Below are positions 51,197 through 60,476 of a DNA stretch of 64,000 nt, piece by piece. The notes beneath the pieces were generated by a model, which had not been told where the DNA came from, searched no databases, and was given only the letters and a program-made list of their open reading frames with translations. Position 1 is the stretch's first letter; each line of letters begins with the position of its first letter. The stretch is from Pseudomonadota bacterium (GTDB lineage: Bacteria; Pseudomonadota; Alphaproteobacteria; GCA-2731375): contig JAQBYC010000005.1 of NCBI GenBank assembly GCA_027623205.1, positions 20,209-84,208 on the forward strand. Reading direction: 5' to 3'. The position numbers and the translations under genes are program-made.

Positions 51197-52102
51197 GTGG
51201 CCAGCACCAAGAGCGCCGATACCGAAGGCGCGAAACAGGCGATCCTGGACTATTGCCTGCGCAAAGGCGCCCTGGCGGCAGGCGTCGCCGATCTCGAAGC
51301 GTTGGAGCGCATCGCCCCGCCGGGTCATCGGCCCAGCGACCTTATGCCCAAGGTCAAATCCGTCATTTCCCTGGGCGTTGGCGGCCAGACCCAGGGCGCC
51401 TGGTCGGTGCCAGCCAAGGCCATGGGTTATTTCGGCTCAACCGAGACGCGGGCCTATACCATTGCCTATGGAGCGGCCTTTTTTATCGAGGGGATGTACC
51501 AGACACCGGCGATTTATTGCCCGCCGGACATGGATAATGAAAAAGGCCCCCGGGTACCATTGCAAAGTCTGAAACTGCATGCCGAGATCGCGGGCATCGG
51601 CGCCCGCTCGCTGGCCGGCGACATCCTGTTGCATCCGGAATTTGGCTACATGTACTACGCCTCGATCTTCACGGAACTGGCGTTGGAACCTGATCAGCCC
51701 ATGGCGGAGAATCCCTGCCCGGCACCCTCCTGTGTTTCCATGTACCGCCAGATCGGGCGCACGCCGTGCCAGAAATTCTGTCCCGTACAATGCCTCTCGG
51801 GCCATATTGACGCAGACGGCAAGCAAGCCGAAATGCACTATGACATGGCCGCCTGCGCCGAGATGAGCCAACAATACGAGGCCGTGCCCGCCTTGTTGGC
51901 GGAGGCCATGGCGGCCGAAGACGCCCAAGGCCGCGATGACATACTGTTCGATCCCGACAACAAAATGCTCTGGTACAAAATGTCCGTCGGCTCCGGCGGG
52001 TTGTTGGCGCAATGTTTTGAATGCATGCGGGTCTGCCCTATCGCCACCAAATCACCCCTGGCCGATCCCATCCGCCGTTCCAAAGCCAAGGCAGCCACCT
52101 GA
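51197..52102 (+). CDS. QueG-like / epoxyqueuosine-reductase-like iron-sulfur protein
   Basis: CPAPSC..., TPCQKFCPVQCLSG and AQCFECMRVCPIATKSPLAD 4Fe-4S motifs; ferredoxin-like C-terminal. Confidence 0.78.
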   Translation: MASTKSADTEGAKQAILDYCLRKGALAAGVADLEALERIAPPGHRPSDLMPKVKSVISLGVGGQTQGAWSVPAKAMGYFGSTETRAYTIAYGAAFFIEGMYQTPAIYCPPDMDNEKGPRVPLQSLKLHAEIAGIGARSLAGDILLHPEFGYMYYASIFTELALEPDQPMAENPCPAPSCVSMYRQIGRTPCQKFCPVQCLSGHIDADGKQAEMHYDMAACAEMSQQYEAVPALLAEAMAAEDAQGRDDILFDPDNKMLWYKMSVGSGGLLAQCFECMRVCPIATKSPLADPIRRSKAKAAT

Positions 52103-52104
52103 TC

Positions 52105-54042
52105 ATGGCGCGCGGGTTAAGCCGGCAGCAGATCGGCGTTACAGTGGCGATGATCGACAGCTATGGCGATCTGGTTTTCGAGATGAGCCATAACAAGCAG
52201 ACCCGCCGGGGCGACCCGATCCGAGAACTGGACTTCGCGGCAATCGAGGCACGGCGGGGCGAACTGGGTATGAGCGATGGCCAAATCGCCCAGCGCATCG
52301 GCCTTAGCGAAATCCAGGTGATGTATATCCGCACTACGATGGAGCGACGGCGCTTTCGCACAAATCATTTCCAGCGGCTGTTGGAGTTGGGCGGTGGCAA
52401 ACGCTTTCGCCACGAACGCTTCACGGCTCATGAAGACCGTTTCCAGTATCACGACGATGCCATTGCCTTGCGCGAGGCCATGACGTTCAATCCTGAACGC
52501 GCCCGCTATTACGCCGAACAAGGCTGGTGGGCCGATGATACCTTGAGTGGTTGGCTGGCGCGCAATGTCGCCGAACGGCCGGCCGCGCCGGCGGTCATCC
52601 TGGACGGGGTGGTTATGGACTACGCCAGCCTGGCCGCGCGGGTGGACCGTTTGGCCGGTGGCTTGCACGGCCTCGGCCTGGGGCCTGGCGATGTCATTGC
52701 GGTGCAGTTGCCGAATGTACCCGATTATCTGGTCGGCTATCTGGCCATTGCCCGTCTGGGTGCGGTGATGACAACGCTCTATATGCCGCACCGGGGACGG
52801 GAATTCGCAACTCTTCTGGGTCACAGCCGGGCCCGGGCAATGATCTGTTTGAGCGACGCCGGCGGTTTCCCGGCCGCGCAAACCGCGCTGGACTTGGATC
52901 TCGAAAAACTGCAATCGGTGATCGCGATCGGCACGGATGTGGCAAAAGCGGTACCGGGCGCGGTGCCATTCGAGGATCTGGCCGCCGGCACGGCCAGCGC
53001 AGACGCGTTGGGCTTGCCGCTCCCGGTGGCCGCCGACCCGTTCCTGTTGCTCTACACCTCCGGCACCACGGCCAGCCCCAAGGCGGTGCCGCACAATTCC
53101 CACACCATGCTGGGCAATGCCCGTCTGGGCGCGGCAGAGCACCAGTTGAGCGCCGACGATGTTATATTGTCGGCCCCGCCGTTCGGACATCTGTTCGCGC
53201 TATATTCCTTTCATCTGGCGCTCTATTCCGGCGCGGCCAATCTATTGCTGCCCGCTTTCACGCCGCCCGATTTAGCCGCCACCATCGAGGCTGGCGGCGC
53301 CACTGCCCTGTTCGCCGCTCCGGCCCATATGGCCGCCTGTCTGGGCATGGGCCTGTTCGACAAGCACGACTGCAGCTCCCTCGGCCTGATGGTGCTATCG
53401 GGTAGCGCGGTGCCTGACGAGATGGCCCGCGCCGTTGATCGCAAACTACCCGACTGCGCCATCAACCAGCTATGGGGCATGACAGAGACACAGGGTGCGC
53501 TGTACTGCCGCCCCGGCGACAGCATAGAGACAGCGGCAACCTCTGCAGGTCAGCCCGCCCCCGGTGTGGAAGCGCGAATCAACGATGACGGCGAGCTACA
53601 GGTACGCGGCTCCATGCTGTTTCCAGGCTATTTCGACAATCCAGGCGCCAACGCGGCCGCATTTACCAAAGACGGCTGGTTCCGCAGTGGCGATCTGGCC
53701 AGCCAGGACAGGCAAGGCAATATCGCCATCACCGGCCGTATCAAGGACATAATCAACCGCGGCGGTGTGAAATATAACCCGCGCGAGATCGAAGATCTTT
53801 TGGACAAACATCCCGGCATCGCGCAATCGGCCATCGTACCCATGCCCGACAATGTGCTGGGGGAGCGGGCCTGCTGCTTCGCCGTCGCCATCGATCCGGA
53901 TATCGATCTCGATGGTCTGTGCCAATATCTGCTGGGTCACGGCATCGCCAAAACCAAACTGCCTGAACGCCTGGTCCTGGTAGCCGAAATGCCGCTGACC
54001 CCGACCCGTAAGATCATCAAGGGGCGCTTGTTCCTACCCTAG
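52105..54042 (+). CDS. AMP-dependent acyl-CoA synthetase/ligase with N-terminal HTH-like extension
   Basis: FLLLYTSGTTASPKAVPHNS, MVLSGSAVPDEM, WGMTETQG, WFRSGDLASQDRQGNIAITGRIKDIINRGGVKYNPREIEDLL; ATG at 52105 sits right after the upstream stop. Confidence 0.92.
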   Translation: MARGLSRQQIGVTVAMIDSYGDLVFEMSHNKQTRRGDPIRELDFAAIEARRGELGMSDGQIAQRIGLSEIQVMYIRTTMERRRFRTNHFQRLLELGGGKRFRHERFTAHEDRFQYHDDAIALREAMTFNPERARYYAEQGWWADDTLSGWLARNVAERPAAPAVILDGVVMDYASLAARVDRLAGGLHGLGLGPGDVIAVQLPNVPDYLVGYLAIARLGAVMTTLYMPHRGREFATLLGHSRARAMICLSDAGGFPAAQTALDLDLEKLQSVIAIGTDVAKAVPGAVPFEDLAAGTASADALGLPLPVAADPFLLLYTSGTTASPKAVPHNSHTMLGNARLGAAEHQLSADDVILSAPPFGHLFALYSFHLALYSGAANLLLPAFTPPDLAATIEAGGATALFAAPAHMAACLGMGLFDKHDCSSLGLMVLSGSAVPDEMARAVDRKLPDCAINQLWGMTETQGALYCRPGDSIETAATSAGQPAPGVEARINDDGELQVRGSMLFPGYFDNPGANAAAFTKDGWFRSGDLASQDRQGNIAITGRIKDIINRGGVKYNPREIEDLLDKHPGIAQSAIVPMPDNVLGERACCFAVAIDPDIDLDGLCQYLLGHGIAKTKLPERLVLVAEMPLTPTRKIIKGRLFLP

Positions 54043-54166
54043 ACCATTTTCGATATTCATCGAGTCGCCGAGCCACCCGCTCCCCCTCCCGACCACCCAA
54101 TAATTACAATCCTGTGGGTGGTCGGGAGGGGGAGCGGGTGGGTAAGTCAACCTCGAAAATGATCTA
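54041..54166. repeat. Long palindromic repeat (copy A) with 26-bp perfect stem
   Basis: CCACCCGCTCCCCCTCCCGACCACCC (54073-54098) is perfectly complementary to GGGTGGTCGGGAGGGGGAGCGGGTGG (54116-54141); outer ends AGACCATTTTCGA...TCGAAAATGATCT also inverted. Confidence 0.9.
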
Positions 54167-54340
54167 ACATAAAAAACAACGATGCTATTGGCCATGCCGC
54201 CCGACGTGTTCGCCCGCGGCATCGAAGGTCTGGATGGCGTTGGCAAGATCGGCCTGCATTATACCGATGGTCCTAGCTATTGGCCCGGCTCGCGGCATGT
54301 CGGTCAACAATCCGGGCGGCAGCAAGGGCTACACACAGGC

Positions 54341-55054
54341 CTATTTGATTGCGAAGATCACCCTGAGGGTGACACCGATTTCCGTCCTGCCGGGGGCGAT
54401 GGGGCTGCCGGCGTTAACGCTGGACAAGGCACGCATTTGCGGCACCGGCGCACCAGCGGCGCTTTCTTCGATGCGAAGCACCGGACCTAATTGTACACCC
54501 GCCTCGGTCGCGTAAAGCTGCGCCCGCCGGCGGGCGTCCTGGATGGCCCGCTTACGCGCCGTATCCAGTAACGGCGCCGGATCGGCAATGGCAAAATGCA
54601 GGCCGGATAGATTATTGACTCCCACGGCGGCCAGCCGGTCCAGCAATTCACCCAACCGGTCCACCGCACGCAAGCGAATGCGCACATTCCCCGTCGCACG
54701 GAAAGCGCTGGGTGCCGGCTGAACGTCTTGTTGCCCACGGCTCGGATAAATGGCCCGCAAATCCACCTGCTGGCTTTGCACATCGCGTTCCGCCAGACCG
54801 AAACTCTCCAGGGCCGCCAATAAGTCGGCCAGGATTTTGTTGTGCGCCAACAGGGCCGCCTTGGCGCTCGGGGCCTGACTGGTGACGCCGGCATGCAACT
54901 CGGTGAAATCAGGCCGGGCGCTAACCACGCCCTGGCCCCGCACCGAAATACTCCGCCCCATGCCATGGCCTCCAGAGGCGGTACCGTCGCCAGCCCAGGC
55001 AGATGCGGCAAGGCCGGCCATGACAACAGCGGCCAGAAAACCAGGAACCCGCAC
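54341..55054 (-). CDS. SIMPL domain (DUF541) protein with signal peptide
   Basis: SISVRGQGVVSARPDFTELHAGVTSQAPSAKAALLAHNKILADLLAALESFGLAERDVQSQQVDLRAIY. Confidence 0.9.
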   Translation of the reverse strand: MRVPGFLAAVVMAGLAASAWAGDGTASGGHGMGRSISVRGQGVVSARPDFTELHAGVTSQAPSAKAALLAHNKILADLLAALESFGLAERDVQSQQVDLRAIYPSRGQQDVQPAPSAFRATGNVRIRLRAVDRLGELLDRLAAVGVNNLSGLHFAIADPAPLLDTARKRAIQDARRRAQLYATEAGVQLGPVLRIEESAAGAPVPQMRALSSVNAGSPIAPGRTEIGVTLRVIFAIK

Positions 55055-55056
55055 GG

Positions 55057-55323
55057 CTAGATTTCTCTGGCTGGCGCCACGCCCGGGTCAACCTCGCAGC
55101 GCAACAATTGCCCTGGCGCCAGCGACACCTGGGAACCCGCCGGGCGGCACGAGACATAGGCTGCCGCACCGGTGTTTTCCAACTCTATCGCAGCCAGTTT
55201 CGGGCTACAGGCGATCGCCATGGCGATCAGCACCCACAGGCCCAGAAGGCCCGCCATGACGAAGGGATACATGGTTCCGCGATCATGAATTCCGGCCTGT
55301 GCCGAGTATCGAAAAATTGTCAT
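55057..55323 (-). CDS. Small hypothetical single-TM protein
   Basis: MTIFRYSAQ... with one hydrophobic segment; 2 nt from the SIMPL gene. Confidence 0.45.
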   Translation of the reverse strand: MTIFRYSAQAGIHDRGTMYPFVMAGLLGLWVLIAMAIACSPKLAAIELENTGAAAYVSCRPAGSQVSLAPGQLLRCEVDPGVAPAREI

Positions 55324-56193
55324 CCGTTCACCTTCCCACGCCATGCCTCATTTTCATATTGGCCATCGGAGATGGCCGTACAAGGGCAAAATTATGTCGA
55401 AATCGTGTCCGCCGAAGCTTGGTCCCATACTGTACCGATGTCGACGAGGTGCTGCCTTGACGTGGACCCTTTACTGCATTGGGGAAACTGTTTGCCGCCT
55501 TCGCGGCCTAAGTTCAGCGTCGCCAGATGACCGATCCGAACGGCGCCACGGGCGGAAATGGAAAAGCCCTCAGCGAGCGCCGGAGACGGCCGATATCCAG
55601 GACAGTGGTGGAATGACACCTTTCGCGTTCGCAGGCAGGTAACCGGACAGATATTAACCGCCACCGGCAAAGTCGGAACCCGCTGTAGGCCACCGTCTCC
55701 CGCCCTCCGAGCGCGAGAATATAGGCACTACCCATGGCAAGAATGGCAGGCAGTCAGAATGACTAAGTACGACTTGGTATGCCCAATTTAATACCTGTTT
55801 TCTGCCAATTACCGCATCAAGAAAAGACTAAGAATGCATCGGTAGTGATAAAAATATCAGCTTGGCCATACATGGCCATACCACATTATTCAGCGAGGTC
55901 CGCAACGCATATAAAATGAATCCCTTATCGTCGGCAGTTTCCCAGCCAGCGACCCGGGAAATAGGATTTCGTGACCCGGATGGGGCCAGACAATGCCGTT
56001 TGGGAGGTTGCACAGATTGGCGTTCAAGGTTTCGTCTACCGCGCAGATCACCCCCTTCGCTTCGCTATATTCACCACCACAACGACCTATCACCGCTATC
56101 CATCGATGGAGTCCTTGAATACCGGCGCATTACAAAGTTCCAAACCGATACAGCAATCGAGGACCTCTTTCGGCTTGCAGTCGACTGAGGCGC

Positions 56194-56535
56194 TCATGCT
56201 TTGCGAGGCGGTGCCGCCGGTTTGTGTTTCGCCATCATGGGGGCGGTATTTGCGGCGGCTTGATACCTACCGGTCTGATGCGCGGCGTAAGTCATACGGG
56301 CCGCTTGTCCTGCTGGGGTCATACCTTGCTCCGCCAGGGAGACCGGCATTGCGTCCAGCAGGAAAATCTGGTCGTCGGTGGGCTGTTGCCCCGTCACATG
56401 CAGGAAAAAGAATTCCACAACGCTGACACGGCCCATCAGCTCGTTACATAGGTCCCTGCCCCGCAAAGTGATCGAGAATTTGTCCGCCATACAGATCCCG
56501 CTTTTCGCCTTGCCACGTTTGCCAATCAGCATCAC
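56194..56535 (-). pseudogene. N-terminal fragment of a citryl-CoA lyase / citrate synthase-family protein
   Basis: DKFSITLRGRDLCNELMGRVSVVEFFFLHVTGQQPTDDQIFLLDAMPVSLAEQGMTPAGQAARMTYAA resembles the citrate synthase-like N-terminal region; catalytic C-terminal part absent. Confidence 0.6.
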
Positions 56536-56888
56536 CTATCACTCTCATTAATGAATGGAATGTCAAGACCAGCATAGCCGTGGCGACACCCGAATTAGCC
56601 AGAATTTGCCGCGGAAATACAACGACTGATCAACCAGTCTAGCAAATATTCGAACATGGAATTCACGACCTGCAGCGCAACGCCGCTGGCTTGGTACTGC
56701 GCCATCTTTACGGGCGGCATTCCTTGCTGTTTGATGGGTGCCGGCCTGATGCAAAAGGCATTGTCAAGGATCACCGGGATGTCGCGCCACATAACCACTC
56801 CGTGCATTTGCCTCCCCGCAATCCTGCTCACGGCCTGCCCTGCGGCATTCACACAATAATTTGGCTGTCGTCTTGATTTTGTGAATCC

Positions 56889-57203
56889 ATGTCCTTTTGG
56901 GATGATTTGCTTCGGGAGATTTTGATGTTGATTTTTGGAGATGTTCGCATTGATCATCGTTTTGACTGGCTGTTGGATAGCGTGGTCGCGACGAGTAGCG
57001 TTGTCTTACGACGTCTTGGTAAAGACCGGGCCGGCGAGATCACGGCGCAACGTTTTCTGGACAATGAACGGGTCAGCGCGGGGGTGATCGTTGCCGCCCC
57101 TGCCTCGGACGACTTTCGGGTTGGACGCTTCCAGGACGCCAGCGATACTTTCGCCGAACCGGGCCGGGCCGGCGATGAGGCCGCCGCGGCCCCCGAACGT
57201 TAG
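56889..57203 (+). pseudogene. IS4/Tn5-type transposase N-terminal remnant
   Basis: FGDVRIDHRFDWLLDSVVAT...GEITAQRFLDNERVSAGVIVAA resembles the GD.R...R...KAAYRFLDN.rV DNA-binding region of IS4-family transposases; no catalytic domain. Confidence 0.55.
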
Positions 57204-57559
57204 CGTCCGGCCTGCCCCACCTACCAATCTACAATCTGATCCGCGACTGTATCCGTGAGAAGCGGGCAAATACGTATCCGCCTAATTCTGGCGCACGCCT
57301 TGATTGATGACTGTGAGAACGAAACCGATTCGTCTTTTCTGTAGCGTTGAGAAGAAGTTTTGGATAGTGGCCCGGACGTAGGTTCCGGGTTCGTCCGTTT
57401 CCGAGGTGGCGCGTTGTCCGTGATCCCGGTCACGACCCGCCGATCGAAAACGCGGTTCGCTGGGAAACAATACGAGCCATGGCCTAGACTATGGAGACTG
57501 TTTGGCTACAGTCAGGATCGCGTTTGGCAAGCATCTTGAAGAACGTCCGGCACGGTGGA

Positions 57560-57912
57560 TAAAGGCGTGACCGTCAAATATTATGCCAAAGAACATGACA
57601 ACGCCCAATGCGTGGCTAAACCTAGATGCACCACGAGAAAATAGCGCCGGGTATCCCGGGACATCAATCAGGAAGCTCGCGACTATACTCAAGACTTGAT
57701 GAAAACCGATGCTTACGTGACGTTAAAGCATCCAGCGCAGGAAGATCGAACGGTTGTTCGGTGAGGCAAAACACTTGCGCGCCATGATCAGACTGAGACT
57801 TTGCGGTTTGTCTGGCGCCAAGGGTGAATTTTTGCTGACCGCAACCATCCAGAATCGCAAACGCCTCGCCAACATCGCCTCATTACCCACACCACGGCCG
57901 GGGACCGCCTAG
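57560..57912 (+). pseudogene. IS1182-family transposase C-terminal remnant with frameshift and stop
   Basis: Reading across frames: NAQCVAKPRCTTRK*RRVSRDINQEARDYTQDLMKTDAYVTLKH then frame change to IQRRKIERLFGEAKHLRAMIRLRLCGLSGAKGEFLLTATIQNRKRLANI. Confidence 0.75.
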
Positions 57913-58110
57913 CCAGAGCCCAAACCGCAACCTCAACCATAAAAAAAAGCAATGCCGCTGTTCTTGGTTTGGTGCAACTTTTCACCTTCTTTTAAATAGT
58001 ACTTGACAGCGATCGCATTTGGATACACTTGAGAAAAAGCGTAAAGGCCCTGCGACAGAAACGACGATGTTCGCGCGACGGCTGGCCATTCGCTGGGAAA
58101 TGCTGGGAAC

Positions 58111-59463
58111 ATGGATATCCTGGTTGAAGAGGCCGCTGAACCTCCAAGTTTTATTCAGCCATCGACGCCGACCCACCTTGCTCAACACTTCCCAACCGAT
58201 CATCAATCGGTTGTTTCAAAACCGAAAAGATCGATCCACCGAATCCCGCAAAAACCGTATTTTCCGGTCAGCGCGGAAACTAACCTGTTCCGCAAACGGT
58301 TCTTCCCCGAAGCCAGTCTAGCCGACTGGAACGATTGGCGATGGCAACTGCGCAACCGCATCCGTTCGCTTGAAATGCTGGAGCGGGTGTTTATCCTGTC
58401 CGATGATGAACGCACTGCCGTCTATCATCACAAGGGTTCCCTGCCGGTCGGCATCACCCCCTACTATGCCAGCCTGATGAGCCGCGAAGATGCCGCAGAC
58501 GGGTTGCGCCGAACCCATATCCCTGTCGGCACTGAATACATCAGGACCCCGGGTGAAGCCGACGACCCACTGGGCGAAGATCACGATGCCGCCGTTCCGG
58601 GCCTCGTTCATCGTTATCCAGATCGGGTCCTATTCCTGTCGACTGGCTTTTGCTCGACCTATTGCAGGTACTGCACGCGCTCACGCATGGTGGGCGAAGC
58701 CGGTGGCGACTACAATTTTTCCAAGAACCAGTGGGACCAGGCCTTCGCCTATATCGAAGCCCACCGCGAAATTCGCGACGTCCTAATCTCCGGCGGCGAC
58801 CCGCTGACCCTTGCCGATGACAAACTCGACTATCTGCTTGGCCGGTTGCGGGCGATCAAGCATGTGGAATTCATCCGTCTCGGAACCAAGGTGCCTACGG
58901 TCCTGCCCATGCGGGTGACCAAGGCACTGACGAGGATTCTGAAAAAACATCATCCGCTGTGGATGAGTATTCACTTCACCCATGCCACCGAATTGACCAA
59001 AGAAGTCACCGAATCGACGGGACGCCTCGCTGACGCCGGCATTCCCCTCGGTGCGCAGACGGTTCTGTTGAAAGGCATCAACGACAGTGTCGAGACCCTG
59101 AAAGAACTGTATCACGGATTGCTGATGCGCCGGGTCAAACCCTATTACCTGTACCAGTGCGACCCGATCACCGGCTCGTCGCATTTCCGCACGCCTGTTT
59201 CCAAGGGGATCGAGATCATCGAGGGCCTGCGTGGACATACCACCGGCTATGCCGTGCCGCAATTCGTGATTGATGCGCCCGGTGGCGGGGGCAAGATTCC
59301 GTTACTGCCCGAATATCTGGTTGGTCGGGATGGAGACGACCTGCTGATCCGCAATTTCGAGGGTGGAATCTACCGCTACCCCGACCCGGACGGCACGCTA
59401 GGCTCCGGCCAGACTCCAACGCGCCAGCAGATTGCCGCCGCCAAACCGGAGGTCGTGCGATGA
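58111..59463 (+). CDS. KamA-family radical SAM aminomutase (lysine 2,3-aminomutase-like)
   Basis: STGFCSTYCRYCTRSRMVG (CxxxCxxC), SGGDPLTL, LYQCDPITGSSHFRTPVSKGIEIIEGLRGHTTGYAVPQFVIDAPGGGGKIPLLP. Confidence 0.93.
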   Translation: MDILVEEAAEPPSFIQPSTPTHLAQHFPTDHQSVVSKPKRSIHRIPQKPYFPVSAETNLFRKRFFPEASLADWNDWRWQLRNRIRSLEMLERVFILSDDERTAVYHHKGSLPVGITPYYASLMSREDAADGLRRTHIPVGTEYIRTPGEADDPLGEDHDAAVPGLVHRYPDRVLFLSTGFCSTYCRYCTRSRMVGEAGGDYNFSKNQWDQAFAYIEAHREIRDVLISGGDPLTLADDKLDYLLGRLRAIKHVEFIRLGTKVPTVLPMRVTKALTRILKKHHPLWMSIHFTHATELTKEVTESTGRLADAGIPLGAQTVLLKGINDSVETLKELYHGLLMRRVKPYYLYQCDPITGSSHFRTPVSKGIEIIEGLRGHTTGYAVPQFVIDAPGGGGKIPLLPEYLVGRDGDDLLIRNFEGGIYRYPDPDGTLGSGQTPTRQQIAAAKPEVVR

Positions 59464-60476
59464 GGACCGTTGGCCTGGTGTACGATCTGCGCGACGACTA
59501 TCTCGCGCTGGGGTTTTCCGACGAGCAGACCGCCGAGTTTGACAAGCGCGAAACGATCAACCAGATCACCGAGGCGCTGTCCGGTCTCGGCTATGCCGTC
59601 GAACCCATCGGTCATGGTCGGCGCCTGGCTGCTGCCCTGAGCAATGGCCAGCGCTGGGATCTTGTGTTCTCCATCGCGGAAGGCGTCCGGGGCCGGTCGC
59701 GCGAAGCCCAGGTTCCGGCGCTTTGCGAGTTGTTTGATCAGGCCTACGTATTTTCCGACCCCCTGACCATGGCCGTGACCCTCGACAAGGCCATGGCCAA
59801 ACGCATCGTCCGTGATTGCGGCATCGCGACAGCACCTTTTGTCGTTCTGGAGTCCGGCTCTGAAACGCTGGCCGACTGGAACCATTATCCGGCCTTTGTC
59901 AAACCTTTGGCCGAGGGAACGGGAAAGGGCTGCGAGCTTGCCTCGCTGGTCGACAATGAAGCCGAACTGCGGGCCGCGGCGATGAGCCTGATTCTGCGTT
60001 TTGGCCAACCGGCGCTGGTTGAGGCCTATCTGCCGGGGCGTGAATTTACCGTCGGCATCATTGGCAACGGCGCGCACGCCCATGTCATCGGCACGATGGA
60101 GATCCTGCTCAACGCCGACGCCGAACCGGGTGTGTACTCTTATACCAACAAGGAAGAATGGGAGCGCCTTGTGACCTACCGCCGGGCCGACGACGAAGAG
60201 GCCGGACGGGCAGCCGACTGCGCGTTGGCTGCCTATCGCGCACTCGGCTGCCATGATGCCGCCCGCCTCGATCTGCGCTCGGACCGGACAGGAACCCCGG
60301 TATTTCTTGAGGCAAACCCCATTGCCGGGCTGAACATGACCCATTCCGACTTGCCGATGCTGGCGGCCCAGAATGGAATTACCTATGCCGACCTGCTGGC
60401 GATGATCGTCACTGCGGCGGTCGAACGCTACGAGATAACCGATCGCGGTTTTGCCGACCTGCGCGCCAGCGCTTAA
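59460..60476 (+). CDS. D-Ala-D-Ala-ligase-like ATP-grasp enzyme 1
   Basis: DLVFSIAEGVRGRSREAQVPALCELF, YPAFVKPLAEGTGKGCE, LVEAYLPGREFTVGIIG, ARLDLRSDRTGTPVFLEANPIAGLN. Confidence 0.9.
   Translation: MRTVGLVYDLRDDYLALGFSDEQTAEFDKRETINQITEALSGLGYAVEPIGHGRRLAAALSNGQRWDLVFSIAEGVRGRSREAQVPALCELFDQAYVFSDPLTMAVTLDKAMAKRIVRDCGIATAPFVVLESGSETLADWNHYPAFVKPLAEGTGKGCELASLVDNEAELRAAAMSLILRFGQPALVEAYLPGREFTVGIIGNGAHAHVIGTMEILLNADAEPGVYSYTNKEEWERLVTYRRADDEEAGRAADCALAAYRALGCHDAARLDLRSDRTGTPVFLEANPIAGLNMTHSDLPMLAAQNGITYADLLAMIVTAAVERYEITDRGFADLRASA

Noticed and set aside
58002-58035. Sigma70-type promoter for the KamA operon (TTGACA ... TACACT)
   Set aside because: A good -35 match is present but the best -10 is only about 15 nt away and weak; not strong enough to report as a feature.
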